From Streptomyces sp. NRRL F-6131 (GTDB lineage Bacteria > Actinomycetota > Actinomycetes > Streptomycetales > Streptomycetaceae), in contig JOHN01000021.1 in assembly GCA_000719695.1 (NCBI GenBank), positions 50,831 through 114,830 on the forward strand: a stretch of 64,000 nt of DNA. The letters are read 5' to 3'. A program made the translations under genes and the position numbers. Under the pieces are notes generated by a model that saw only the letters and a program-made list of their open reading frames with translations, had not been told where the DNA came from and ran no database searches. Within the stretch, counting starts at the first letter, position 1. Each line of letters starts with the position of its first letter. Shown here piece by piece: positions 18,003 through 26,390 of the stretch.

Positions 18003-19340
18003 ATGAAGGAAATCCTCGACGCGATCCTCAGCTCCGACAGCACCTCGGCGGACTTCGCCAACGTGAAGCTGCCGGAGTCCTACCGGGCGGTGACGCTCCA
18101 CAAGGACGAGGAGCAGATGTTCGCCGGCCTCGACAGCCGCGACAAGGACCCCCGCAAGTCCCTCCACCTCGACGACGTCCCGCTCCCGGAGCTGGGCCCC
18201 GGCGAGGCCCTGGTCGCCGTCATGGCGAGCGCGGTGAACTACAACACCGTGTGGAGCTCGATCTTCGAGCCGGTCTCCACCTTCGGCTTCCTGGAGCGCT
18301 ACGGGCGGCTCTCCCCGCTGACCAAGCGCCACGACCTGCCGTACCACGTGCTCGGCTCGGACCTGGCCGGCGTGGTGCTGCGCACCGGCGCCGGGGTCAA
18401 CGCCTGGAAGCCGGGCGACGAGGTGGTCGCGCACTGCCTGTCCGTCGAGCTGGAGTCCTCCGACGGCCACAACGACACGATGATGGACCCGGAGCAGCGG
18501 ATCTGGGGCTTCGAGACCAACTTCGGCGGCCTGGCCCAGCTGGCGCTGGTGAAGACCAATCAGCTGATGCCCAAGCCCGCCCACCTGACCTGGGAGGAGG
18601 CCGCCTCCCCCGGCCTGGTCAACTCCACCGCCTACCGCCAGCTGGTCTCGCAGAACGGCGCGGGCATGAAGCAGGGCGACAACGTGCTGATCTGGGGCGC
18701 CAGCGGCGGCCTCGGCTCGTACGCCACCCAGTACGCGCTGGCCGGCGGCGCCACCCCGATCTGCGTGGTCTCCAGCCCGCAGAAGGCCGAGATCTGCCGC
18801 TCGATGGGCGCCGAGGCGATCATCGACCGCTCCGCCGAGGGCTACCGGTTCTGGAAGGACGAGCAGAACCAGGACCCGCGCGAGTGGAAGCGCTTCGGCG
18901 GGCGGATCCGCGAGCTCACCGGCGGCGAGGACGTCGACATCGTCTTCGAGCACCCCGGCCGGGAGACCTTCGGCGCGAGCGTCTACGTCACCCGCAAGGG
19001 CGGCACCATCGTCACCTGCGCCTCCACCTCCGGCTACATGCACCAGTACGACAACCGCTACCTGTGGATGTCGCTCAAGCGGATCGTCGGCTCGCACTTC
19101 GCCAACTACCGCGAGGCCTGGGAGGCCAACCGCCTGGTGGCCAAGGGCAAGATCCACCCGACCGTCTCCAAGGTCTACTCGCTGGAGCAGACCGGCCAGG
19201 CCTCGCTCGACGTGCACCAGAACAAGCACCAGGGCAAGGTCGGCGTGCTCTGCCTGGCCCCCGAGGAGGGCCTGGGCGTGCGCGACGCCGAGCTGCGCGC
19301 CAAGCACCTGCCGGCGATCAACCGCTTCCGTGACATCTAA
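18003..19340 (+). CDS. ccr: Crotonyl-CoA carboxylase/reductase
   Basis: 445 aa. Reductive carboxylation of crotonyl-CoA with NADPH and CO2 to (2S)-ethylmalonyl-CoA, the committing step of the ethylmalonyl-CoA pathway and a source of polyketide extender units. It is an MDR-family enzyme with cofactor-binding WGASGGLGSYATQYA at about residue 231. By direct counting Asn81, Phe170, Glu171 and His365 are present. These are the four CO2-pocket residues described for the Kitasatospora setae enzyme, in identical numbering. GGAGG precedes the ATG. It is first gene of the ccr-ecm-lyase-maoC run. Identification is very secure. Confidence 0.97.
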   Translation: MKEILDAILSSDSTSADFANVKLPESYRAVTLHKDEEQMFAGLDSRDKDPRKSLHLDDVPLPELGPGEALVAVMASAVNYNTVWSSIFEPVSTFGFLERYGRLSPLTKRHDLPYHVLGSDLAGVVLRTGAGVNAWKPGDEVVAHCLSVELESSDGHNDTMMDPEQRIWGFETNFGGLAQLALVKTNQLMPKPAHLTWEEAASPGLVNSTAYRQLVSQNGAGMKQGDNVLIWGASGGLGSYATQYALAGGATPICVVSSPQKAEICRSMGAEAIIDRSAEGYRFWKDEQNQDPREWKRFGGRIRELTGGEDVDIVFEHPGRETFGASVYVTRKGGTIVTCASTSGYMHQYDNRYLWMSLKRIVGSHFANYREAWEANRLVAKGKIHPTVSKVYSLEQTGQASLDVHQNKHQGKVGVLCLAPEEGLGVRDAELRAKHLPAINRFRDI

Positions 19341-19349
19341 GGCGACCCG

Positions 19350-21377
19350 ATGACCGATCAGAAGCGCGACCGGCCCTGGCTGATGCGCACCTACGCCGGG
19401 CACTCGACGGCCAAGGACTCCAACGCGCTGTACCGGCGGAACCTCGCCAAGGGCCAGACCGGCCTCTCGGTGGCGTTCGACCTGCCGACCCAGACCGGGT
19501 ACGACTCCGACCACATCCTCGCCCGCGGCGAGGTCGGCCGGGTCGGGGTGCCGGTGGGGCACGTCGGTGACATGCGGACCCTGTTCGACGGCATCCCGCT
19601 CGAGCAGACCAACACCTCCATGACGATCAACGCCACCGCGATGTGGCTGCTGGCGCTCTACCAGGTGGTCGCCGAGGAGCAGGGCGCGGACATCGCCAAG
19701 CTCACCGGCACCACCCAGAACGACATCGTCAAGGAGTACCTGTCGCGCGGGACGCACGTCTTCCCGCCCGGCCCCTCGGTGCGCCTGATCACCGACATGA
19801 TCGCCTACACGGTCGGGAACATCCCCAAGTGGAACCCGATCAACATCTGCAGCTACCACCTCCAGGAGGCCGGGGCCACCCCGGTCCAGGAGATCGCCTA
19901 CGCGATGTGCACGGCGATCGAGGTGCTGGACGCCGTCCGCGACTCCGGCCAGGTGCCGGCCGAGCGGATGGGCGAGGTCGTCGCCCGGATCTCCTTCTTC
20001 GTCAACGCCGGCGTGCGGTTCGTCGAGGAGATGTGCAAGATGCGGGCCTTCGGTCGGCTCTGGGAGAAGGTCACCCGGGAGCGGTACGGCATCGAGGACC
20101 CCAAGCAGCGCCGGTTCCGCTACGGCGTGCAGGTCAACTCGCTCGGCCTGACCGAGGCGCAGCCGGAGAACAACGTCCAGCGGATCGTGCTGGAGATGCT
20201 CGCCGTCACGCTCTCCAAGGACGCCCGCGCCCGCGCCGTCCAGCTGCCGGCATGGAACGAGGCGCTCGGCCTGCCCCGCCCGTGGGACCAGCAGTGGTCA
20301 CTGCGGATCCAGCAGGTGCTCGCCTTCGAGTCCGACCTGCTGGAGTACGGGGACATCTTCAACGGCTCCGAGGTGATCGAGGCCAAGACGGCGGAGCTGC
20401 TGGCCGGCGCCGAGGCCGAGATCGCCAAGGTGCTGGAGATGGGCGGGGTCATCCCGGCCGTCGAGTCCGGCTACCTGAAGTCCAACCTGGTCTCCTCGCA
20501 CGCCGCCCGGCGGGCCCGGATCGAGTCCGGCGAGGACAAGATCATCGGGGTGAACTGCTTCGACACCACCGAGGAGAGCCCGCTCACGGCCGACCTCGAC
20601 ACCGCGATCATGGTCGTCGACCCGGCCTCCGAGCAGTCCGTGCTGACCGCGCTGGAGGCCTGGCGCGGACAGCGCGACGAGGCCGCCGCGCTGCGCGCCC
20701 TGGAGGAGCTCAAGGCCGTCGCCGGCACCGACGAGAACCTCATGTCGGCCACCCTGGCCTGCGCCCGCGCCGGGGTGACCACCGGCGAGTGGTCCTTCGC
20801 CCTGCGCGAGGTGTTCGGCGAGTACCGCGCGCCCACCGGCGTCGGCGGCGCCCCGGTCGCGGTCGCGGCCGAGCCCGGCGGCGAGCTGGCCGCCGTCCGC
20901 GAGGCCGTCGCCGCGACCGCCGCCGAGCTGGGCGCCGGCAAGCTGCGCCTGCTGGTCGGCAAGCCCGGCCTGGACGGGCACTCCAACGGCGCCGAGCAGA
21001 TCGCCGTCCGGGCCCGCGACGCCGGGTTCGAGGTGGTCTACCAGGGCATCCGGCTGACCCCCGAGCAGATCGTCTCGGCCGCCGTCGCCGAGGACGTCCA
21101 CTGCGTGGGTCTGTCGATCCTCTCCGGCGCCCACTCGGAGCTGGTGCCGGACGTGCTGCACCGGCTCCGCCGGGCCGGGGTGGAGGATGTCCCGGTGATC
21201 GTGGGTGGCATCATCCCGGCAGCGGACGGCGAGGCCCTCAGGGCCGCCGGCGTCGCCGCCGTGTTCACCCCGAAGGACTTCGGCATCACGACCATCATCG
21301 GCCGGATCGTGGACGAGATCCGGCTGGCCAACAGGCTCCAGCCCTGGACGCCCGCCCCGGCCACGACCACCGGCTGA
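19350..21377 (+). CDS. ecm: Ethylmalonyl-CoA mutase, coenzyme B12-dependent
   Basis: 675 aa, a single-polypeptide acyl-CoA mutase converting (2R)-ethylmalonyl-CoA to methylsuccinyl-CoA by radical rearrangement. The N-terminal substrate barrel contains FDLPTQTGYDSDH and the TNTSMTINATAMW strand typical of mutases. The C-terminal B12 domain has LDGHSNGAEQ (D-x-H-x-x-G base-off motif, cobalt-ligating His), a LSILSGAH strand and VGGIIPAADGEAL. It starts 9 bp after ccr and is followed 19 bp later by the lyase gene. The Ccr neighbour favours ethylmalonyl over methylmalonyl specificity. The cobalamin operon lies 9 kb away. Confidence 0.93.
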   Translation: MTDQKRDRPWLMRTYAGHSTAKDSNALYRRNLAKGQTGLSVAFDLPTQTGYDSDHILARGEVGRVGVPVGHVGDMRTLFDGIPLEQTNTSMTINATAMWLLALYQVVAEEQGADIAKLTGTTQNDIVKEYLSRGTHVFPPGPSVRLITDMIAYTVGNIPKWNPINICSYHLQEAGATPVQEIAYAMCTAIEVLDAVRDSGQVPAERMGEVVARISFFVNAGVRFVEEMCKMRAFGRLWEKVTRERYGIEDPKQRRFRYGVQVNSLGLTEAQPENNVQRIVLEMLAVTLSKDARARAVQLPAWNEALGLPRPWDQQWSLRIQQVLAFESDLLEYGDIFNGSEVIEAKTAELLAGAEAEIAKVLEMGGVIPAVESGYLKSNLVSSHAARRARIESGEDKIIGVNCFDTTEESPLTADLDTAIMVVDPASEQSVLTALEAWRGQRDEAAALRALEELKAVAGTDENLMSATLACARAGVTTGEWSFALREVFGEYRAPTGVGGAPVAVAAEPGGELAAVREAVAATAAELGAGKLRLLVGKPGLDGHSNGAEQIAVRARDAGFEVVYQGIRLTPEQIVSAAVAEDVHCVGLSILSGAHSELVPDVLHRLRRAGVEDVPVIVGGIIPAADGEALRAAGVAAVFTPKDFGITTIIGRIVDEIRLANRLQPWTPAPATTTG

Positions 21378-21396
21378 CCCGGAAGGAACACCCCTC

Positions 21397-22356
21397 GTGA
21401 CTCTCAACCGCCTCCGCCCGCGCCGCTCCTGCCTCGCCGTACCGGGCAGCAACCCCCGCTTCCTGGAGAAGGCCCAGGGCCTGCCGGCCGACCAGGTCTT
21501 CCTCGACTTGGAGGACGCCTGCGCCCCGCTGGTCAAGGAGAGCGCCCGGCACACCATCGTCGACGCGCTGAACAACGGCGACTGGGGCGGCAAGACCCGC
21601 GTCGTGCGCGTCAACGACTGGACCACCCACTGGACCTACCGCGACGTGATCACCGTGGTCGAGGGCGCCGGCCCGAACCTCGACTGCATCATGCTGCCCA
21701 AGGTCCAGGACGCCGAGCAGGTGCGGGCGCTCGACCTGCTGCTCACCCAGATCGAGAAGACCATGGGCTTCGAGGTCGGCCGGATCGGCATCGAGGCGCA
21801 GATCGAGAACGCCAAGGGCCTGATCAACGTCGACGCCATCGCCCAGGCCTCGCCGCGGCTGGAGACCATCATCTTCGGCCCGGCCGACTTCATGGCCTCG
21901 ATCAACATGAAGTCCCTGGTGGTCGGCGAGCAGCCGCCCGGCTACCCGGCCGACGCCTACCACTACATCCTGATGCGCATCCTGATGGCGGCCCGCGCCC
22001 ACGACCTCCAGGCGATCGACGGCCCCTACCTCCAGATCCGCAACCAGGAGGGCTACCGCGAGGTCGCCGGCCGCGCCGCCGCGCTCGGCTTCGACGGCAA
22101 GTGGGTGCTCCACCCGGACCAGGTCGCCGCCGCCAACGAGATCTTCTCGCCCTCCCAGGAGGACTACGACCACGCCGAGCTGATCCTCGACGCCTACGAC
22201 TGGTGCACCTCCGAGGCCGGCGGCTTCAAGGGCTCGGCGATGCTCGGCGACGAGATGATCGACGAGGCCAGCCGCAAGATGGCGCTGGTCGTGTCCGGCA
22301 AGGGCCGCGCGGCCGGTCTGCAGCGCACCTCCAAGTTCGAGCCCCCGCAGGCCTGA
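21397..22356 (+). CDS. HpcH/HpaI-family CoA lyase (beta-methylmalyl-CoA/malyl-CoA lyase)
   Basis: 319 aa CitE/HpcH-type aldolase. RRSCLAVPGSNPRFLEKAQGLPADQVFLDLEDACAP carries the N-terminal Arg and metal-coordinating Glu-Asp. IGIEAQIENAKGLINVDAIA and IIFGPADFMASI hold the second Glu and Asp metal ligands. GKWVLHPDQV matches the C-terminal family motif. In the ethylmalonyl-CoA pathway it would cleave beta-methylmalyl-CoA to glyoxylate and propionyl-CoA. GTG start at 21397 with GGAAGGA 10 nt upstream. It is third in the operon. Malyl-CoA cleavage is a likely second activity, from family knowledge. Confidence 0.87.
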   Translation: MTLNRLRPRRSCLAVPGSNPRFLEKAQGLPADQVFLDLEDACAPLVKESARHTIVDALNNGDWGGKTRVVRVNDWTTHWTYRDVITVVEGAGPNLDCIMLPKVQDAEQVRALDLLLTQIEKTMGFEVGRIGIEAQIENAKGLINVDAIAQASPRLETIIFGPADFMASINMKSLVVGEQPPGYPADAYHYILMRILMAARAHDLQAIDGPYLQIRNQEGYREVAGRAAALGFDGKWVLHPDQVAAANEIFSPSQEDYDHAELILDAYDWCTSEAGGFKGSAMLGDEMIDEASRKMALVVSGKGRAAGLQRTSKFEPPQA

Positions 22357-22385
22357 GCCCCCCGAGACCCCGAGGACCATCGATC

Positions 22386-22889
22386 ATGCAGTTCGGACGC
22401 ACCTACGAGGAGTTCGAGGTCGGCGCCGTGTACCGGCACTGGCCCGGCAAGACGGTCACCGAGTACGACGACCACCTCTTCTGCCTCCTCACCATGAACC
22501 ACCACCCGCTCCACATGGACACCAACTACGCCGAGCGGACCACCGACTTCGGCAAGAACGTGGTGGTGGGCAACTACATCTACTCGCTGCTGCTCGGCAT
22601 GTCCGTCCCGGACGTCTCCGGCAAGGCGATCGCCAACCTGGAGATCGAGTCGCTGCGGCACGTGGCGCCGACCTTCCACGGCGACACGATCTACGGCGAG
22701 ACCACCGTGCTCGACAAGTGGCCGTCCAAGTCCAAGGACGACCGCGGCATCGTGTACGTCGAGACCAAGGGCTACAAGCAGGACGGCACGGTCGTCTGCG
22801 TCTTCCGCCGCAAGGTGATGGTGCCGACCGCGACGTACATCGAGGCGCGCGGCGGCGAGCAGCCGGCCCGCCCGACCCCGCTCGCCTGA
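22386..22889 (+). CDS. MaoC-family dehydratase (mesaconyl-CoA hydratase candidate)
   Basis: 167 aa single hot-dog domain. FGRTYEEFEVGAVYRHWPGKTVTEYDDHLFCLLTMNHHPLHMDTNYA is the MaoC hydratase-2 motif, with Asp and His in the D-x4-H-type catalytic loop. VVGNYIYSLLLGMSV matches the following helix. In the pathway it would hydrate mesaconyl-CoA to beta-methylmalyl-CoA. Characterised proteobacterial mesaconyl-CoA hydratases are about twice as long, with two hot-dog halves. A homodimer of this short form would be needed here. Fourth gene of the operon, 29 bp after the lyase. Confidence 0.85.
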   Translation: MQFGRTYEEFEVGAVYRHWPGKTVTEYDDHLFCLLTMNHHPLHMDTNYAERTTDFGKNVVVGNYIYSLLLGMSVPDVSGKAIANLEIESLRHVAPTFHGDTIYGETTVLDKWPSKSKDDRGIVYVETKGYKQDGTVVCVFRRKVMVPTATYIEARGGEQPARPTPLA

Positions 22890-22967
22890 GCCCTCCCGCA
22901 GGTCTCGAACCCCCTCAGGACCCCGGACGGGCCGGCCGCCGTCATCGGCCGTGCCCCGAACCGGTTC

Positions 22968-23005
22968 ACGGGGGCTCCGCGGAGCCACGCCCGCGGAGCC
23001 CCCGT
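22968..23005 (+). terminator. 14-bp hairpin between maoC-like and acyl-CoA dehydrogenase genes
   Basis: ACGGGGGCTCCGCG and CGCGGAGCCCCCGT form a perfect 14-bp stem with a 10-nt loop, ending 42 nt before the acyl-CoA dehydrogenase ATG. No U-tract follows. It could be a terminator of the ccr operon, a processing/stability element or an attenuator in front of the last gene. Confidence 0.65.
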
Positions 23006-23047
23006 CCACCCCCCACTCCGCTTTCCAGGCATGACAGGAGCCGCACG

Positions 23048-24250
23048 ATGGGACGCCTCGCGCAGACCGACGGCCTCACCGAGATCCAGCGGGACATCCT
23101 CGCCACCGTGCGCGAGTTCGTCGACAAGGAGATCATCCCGGTCGCGACCGAGCTGGAGCACAAGGACGAGTACCCGACGGCGATCGTCGAGGGAATGAAG
23201 CAGCTCGGGCTCTTCGGCCTGACCATCCCCGAGGAGTACGGCGGCCTCGGCGAGTCGCTGCTCACCTACGCGCTGGTGGTCGAGGAGATCGCCCGCGGCT
23301 GGATGTCCGTCTCCGGCATCGTCAACACCCACTTCATCGTGGCGCACATGATCAACGCGCACGGCACCCAGGAGCAGAAGGACCACTTCCTGCCGAAGAT
23401 GGCGGCCGGCGAGATCCGCGGCGCCTTCTCGATGTCCGAGCCCGGGCTGGGCTCCGACGTCGCCGCGATCAGCACCAAGGGCGTCCAGGACGGCGACTTC
23501 TACGTCCTCAACGGCCAGAAGATGTGGCTGACCAACGGCGGCACCTCCACCCTGGTCGCGGTCCTCTGCAAGACCGACGAGGGCGGCTCCACCCCCTACA
23601 AGAACATGACGACCTTCCTGATCGAGAAGACGGCGGGCTTCGGACCGAACCCGACCGTCCCCGGCCTCACCGTGCCCGGGAAGATCGAGAAGATGGGCTA
23701 CAAGGGCGTCGACACCACCGAGCTGGTGCTCCAGGACGTCCGGATCCCGGCCGACCGGATCCTCGGCGGGGTCCCCGGCCGCGGCTTCTACCAGATGATG
23801 GACGGCGTCGAGGTCGGCCGCGTCAACGTGGCCGCCCGCGGCTGCGGCGTCGCCCGCCGCGCCTTCGAGCTGGGCATCTCCTACGCCCAGCAGCGCACCA
23901 CCTTCGGCAAGAAGATCGCCGAGCACCAGGCGATCCAGTTCAAGCTCGCCGAGATGGCCACCAAGGTCGAGGCCGCCCACCAGATGATGGTCATGGCCGC
24001 CCGCAAGAAGGACGGCGGCGAGCGCAACGACCTGGAGGCGGGCATGGCCAAGTACCTCGCCTCCGAGTACTGCAAGGAGGTCGTCGAGGACGCCTTCCGC
24101 ATCCACGGCGGCTACGGCTTCTCCAAGGAGTACGAGATCGAGCGGCTCTACCGCGAGGCGCCGATGCTGCTGATCGGTGAAGGTACTGCGGAGATCCAGA
24201 AGATGATCGTCGGGCGCCGGCTGCTGGAGGAGTACCGCATCGCGGAGTGA
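23048..24250 (+). CDS. Acyl-CoA dehydrogenase (methylsuccinyl-CoA dehydrogenase candidate)
   Basis: 400 aa flavoprotein. N-terminal helical domain to about 120. FSMSEPGLGSDVAAI and KMWLTNGG are the FAD/substrate beta-domain motifs. C-terminal helices have QRTTFGKKIAEHQAIQ, DAFRIHGGYGFSKEYEIERLYREAPMLLIGEGTAEIQ. Methylsuccinyl-CoA dehydrogenase oxidises methylsuccinyl-CoA to mesaconyl-CoA between the mutase and the MaoC hydratase, and this is the only acyl-CoA dehydrogenase at the locus. The known proteobacterial enzyme is longer at the N-terminus, so the exact substrate is inferred from context. AGGAG before the ATG. Confidence 0.85.
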   Translation: MGRLAQTDGLTEIQRDILATVREFVDKEIIPVATELEHKDEYPTAIVEGMKQLGLFGLTIPEEYGGLGESLLTYALVVEEIARGWMSVSGIVNTHFIVAHMINAHGTQEQKDHFLPKMAAGEIRGAFSMSEPGLGSDVAAISTKGVQDGDFYVLNGQKMWLTNGGTSTLVAVLCKTDEGGSTPYKNMTTFLIEKTAGFGPNPTVPGLTVPGKIEKMGYKGVDTTELVLQDVRIPADRILGGVPGRGFYQMMDGVEVGRVNVAARGCGVARRAFELGISYAQQRTTFGKKIAEHQAIQFKLAEMATKVEAAHQMMVMAARKKDGGERNDLEAGMAKYLASEYCKEVVEDAFRIHGGYGFSKEYEIERLYREAPMLLIGEGTAEIQKMIVGRRLLEEYRIAE

Positions 24251-24378
24251 GGACTCCACGACGCGGAACTCGCGGCCGGCCCGCGAGGCCGCCGGTCGAC
24301 GGGCGTGCGGGCCCGTCCCGGCTCCGCGCCGTGTCCCGCCCCCGTTGCCTGGTCCGCCCGGGGGCCGGCACGGCCACT

Positions 24379-24432
24379 CCGAAGCGGCCGCAGGGCGTAC
24401 AGCTGCTGTCACGCGCCCTGCGGCCGCTTCGG
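24379..24432 (+). terminator. Strong 19-bp-stem terminator
   Basis: CCGAAGCGGCCGCAGGGCG pairs perfectly with CGCCCTGCGGCCGCTTCGG across a 16-nt loop. It ends the acyl-CoA dehydrogenase transcript about 130 nt after the stop codon. Confidence 0.85.
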
Positions 24433-24626
24433 CATCCCCTCGCCACACCCTCGACGCGCCCTCGACGCGCCCTCGACGGGCAGCCGCCGGGCGACCGACC
24501 GGGCAGTCTTGAGACAAGAGTCACCAGCTTCGCCCGGTCCCTTGGGAACCGGAGCGGGTCGAGCTACGGTCGTATACAACGGGGCGCTCCGGCGCCTCCC
24601 GCAGGTCACATGAACGAGCAGGCGGG

Positions 24627-24657
24627 TTGCCCACCCACCGTGTGCTCCCGATAGCAT
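24627..24657 (+). promoter_or_regulatory. Candidate psd promoter
   Basis: TTGCCC (24627-24632), a 19-bp spacer and TAGCAT (24652-24657) lie about 90 nt upstream of the psd ATG. Spacing is slightly long, so this is moderate support only. Confidence 0.4.
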
Positions 24658-24744
24658 CCACCGGGACAGCAGACGTCCCTCTCTTACCCGATCCCGCGGT
24701 GGCCCCCGTCCAGCGGCCATGATCCCCCGCGACAAAGGTCTTCG

Positions 24745-25437
24745 ATGCCCATCAGCCCGTCCCCTCACACCTCCGTCACGGACAGCGACGCCCTCGCCGC
24801 CACGACGGCCGGTCGGCGACCCCGCGTGACCATCGCGCGCGGAGCCACCCCCTGGTTCGTCCCCACCCTCGCCACGGCCGCCGTCACCACCGCCCTCACC
24901 CGGCGCAGTGGCAGGTGGGCCCTGGCCGCGGTACCCGCCTGTGCGCTCGGCGCCGGCATGCTGTGGTTCTTCCGCGACCCCGAGCGTGAGATCGGCACGG
25001 GCAGAGTCATCTCCCCCGCCGACGGCGTGGTCCAGAGCATCGACGCGTGGCCGGACGGCCGGACCCGCGTGGCGATCTTCATGAGCCCGCTCAACGTCCA
25101 CGTCAACCGGGCGCCCCTGCCCGGCACGGTGACCTCCGTCGAGCACGTGCCCGGTGGCTTCGTGCCCGCGTTCAACAAGGACAGCGACCAGAACGAGCGG
25201 GTCGTCTGGCACTTCGACACCGAGCTCGGCGACATCGAGATGGTCCAGATCGCGGGCGCCGTGGCGCGTCGCATCGTGCCGTACGTGGACGCCGGTACCA
25301 AGGTCGAGCAGGGCGAGCGGATCGGTCTGATCCGGTTCGGGTCCCGGGTCGACACCTACCTGCCGGCCGGCGTCGAGGTCGGCGTCGAGGTCGGCCAGAA
25401 GACCACCGCCGGGGTGACGCGCCTTGACCGTGACTGA
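24745..25437 (+). CDS. psd: Phosphatidylserine decarboxylase
   Basis: 230 aa, short type-II form. It decarboxylates phosphatidylserine to phosphatidylethanolamine at the membrane using a self-generated pyruvoyl group. A hydrophobic hairpin at about residues 38-75 is followed by FFRDPEREI, the FMSPLNVHVNR strand and the C-terminal IRFGSRVD. The Gly-Ser bond in that last motif is the self-cleavage site giving alpha and beta chains. The gene overlaps pssA by 14 nt, so substrate-producing and substrate-consuming enzymes are made together. Confidence 0.93.
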   Translation: MPISPSPHTSVTDSDALAATTAGRRPRVTIARGATPWFVPTLATAAVTTALTRRSGRWALAAVPACALGAGMLWFFRDPEREIGTGRVISPADGVVQSIDAWPDGRTRVAIFMSPLNVHVNRAPLPGTVTSVEHVPGGFVPAFNKDSDQNERVVWHFDTELGDIEMVQIAGAVARRIVPYVDAGTKVEQGERIGLIRFGSRVDTYLPAGVEVGVEVGQKTTAGVTRLDRD

Positions 25438-26302
25438 TCCTGAGACGATCGTCGGGCTGGACGACGAGGAGACGGCCCTGCGCCGTCGTCGTTGGGCCCG
25501 CGACCGCGAGCTGCGCGCGCCGCGCTCCCCGCAGCACCTCTCCACCGCCGACTTCCTGACCCTGGGGAACGCCGTCTGCGGCTTCCTGGCGATCTACTCG
25601 ATCACCACCGGGGTGCTCGTCCCGCACATCACCAACCCCGACGCCGCGCCGGACAAGCACAGCGCCGCCACCGCGGTGACGCTGCTGCTGATCGGCTCGA
25701 TGTGCGACCTGTTCGACGGCCTGGTGGCGCGCAAGCTGCGCTCCTCCGCGCTGGGCGCCGAACTCGACAACCTGGCCGACCTGATCAGCTTCGGCATCGC
25801 GCCGGCCTACTTCGTCGCGGTCTGGGGCATGGTCTCGCCGGGCTCCAACAGCCGGCTCTCGGCGCTGATCGCGCTGACCGTGCTGCTGGCGGTGGTGCTG
25901 CGGCTCGCCCGCTTCTCCGCCGTGAAGATGCGGCCCGGGGTGTTCCAGGGCATGCCCTGCCCGATGGGCGCGATGACGGTGATCGCCATCGTGCTGCTCG
26001 ACCCGCCGTTCCTGCCCGGTCTGCTCGCCATCTTCGGCGCCGCGTACCTCATGGTCAGCCGGATCGAGTACCCGAAGCCGCAGGGTCTGCTGGCCACCGC
26101 CACGCTGTGCTGGATCGTCGTCTCGATCGGCTGCCTGGCGGCCTGGGCGACCGGTCTGCCGGGCGGCGACAACCTGATGCACATCGGGGCGTTCGCCCAG
26201 ATCGCGCTCGCCGCGATGGCGCCGCTGCTGGTGATCCGCCGCAAGGTGGGGCAGAAGGTCGGCGACGTGCGGGCCCGCCGCGCGGAGTCGCGGATCGGCT
26301 GA
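25424..26302 (+). CDS. pssA: CDP-diacylglycerol-serine O-phosphatidyltransferase
   Basis: About 292 aa integral membrane CDP-alcohol phosphatidyltransferase making phosphatidylserine. The signature D-G-x2-A-R-x8-G-x3-D-x3-D is visible as DLFDGLVARKLRSSALG followed by AELDNLADLISF at about residues 98-126. Six or so hydrophobic helices follow. The start is uncertain: TTG at 25424 or GTG at 25430, both inside the end of psd. SRIEYPKPQG is a conserved loop. It is paired with psd in one operon ended by a strong terminator. Confidence 0.93.
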   Translation: MTVTDPETIVGLDDEETALRRRRWARDRELRAPRSPQHLSTADFLTLGNAVCGFLAIYSITTGVLVPHITNPDAAPDKHSAATAVTLLLIGSMCDLFDGLVARKLRSSALGAELDNLADLISFGIAPAYFVAVWGMVSPGSNSRLSALIALTVLLAVVLRLARFSAVKMRPGVFQGMPCPMGAMTVIAIVLLDPPFLPGLLAIFGAAYLMVSRIEYPKPQGLLATATLCWIVVSIGCLAAWATGLPGGDNLMHIGAFAQIALAAMAPLLVIRRKVGQKVGDVRARRAESRIG

Positions 26303-26318
26303 CGACCGCCGCAGGACA

Positions 26319-26360
26319 GTGGAAGGGCCCGGCTCCCCTCGGGGAGCCGGGCCCTTCCAC
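26319..26360. terminator. Bidirectional 19-bp-stem terminator
   Basis: GTGGAAGGGCCCGGCTCCC and GGGAGCCGGGCCCTTCCAC form a perfect 19-bp stem with a 4-nt loop, between convergent pssA and the hypothetical gene on the minus strand. Confidence 0.9.
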
Positions 26361-26390
26361 ATGTCCGGGCGGAACCCGGGCACGTCGTGC

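Larger units (their letters stand above)
24251..24744. other. Intergenic region between the EMC locus and psd
   Basis: 494 bp. It holds a strong 19-bp-stem terminator (24379-24432). An 11-bp repeat CCCTCGACGCG around 24445-24478 and a candidate psd promoter near 24627-24657 follow. No gene was seen. Confidence 0.55.

Noticed and set aside
24500..24660. Possible tRNA or leader RNA before psd
   Set aside because: No cloverleaf, no T-loop GTTC motif and no acceptor pairing could be drawn.
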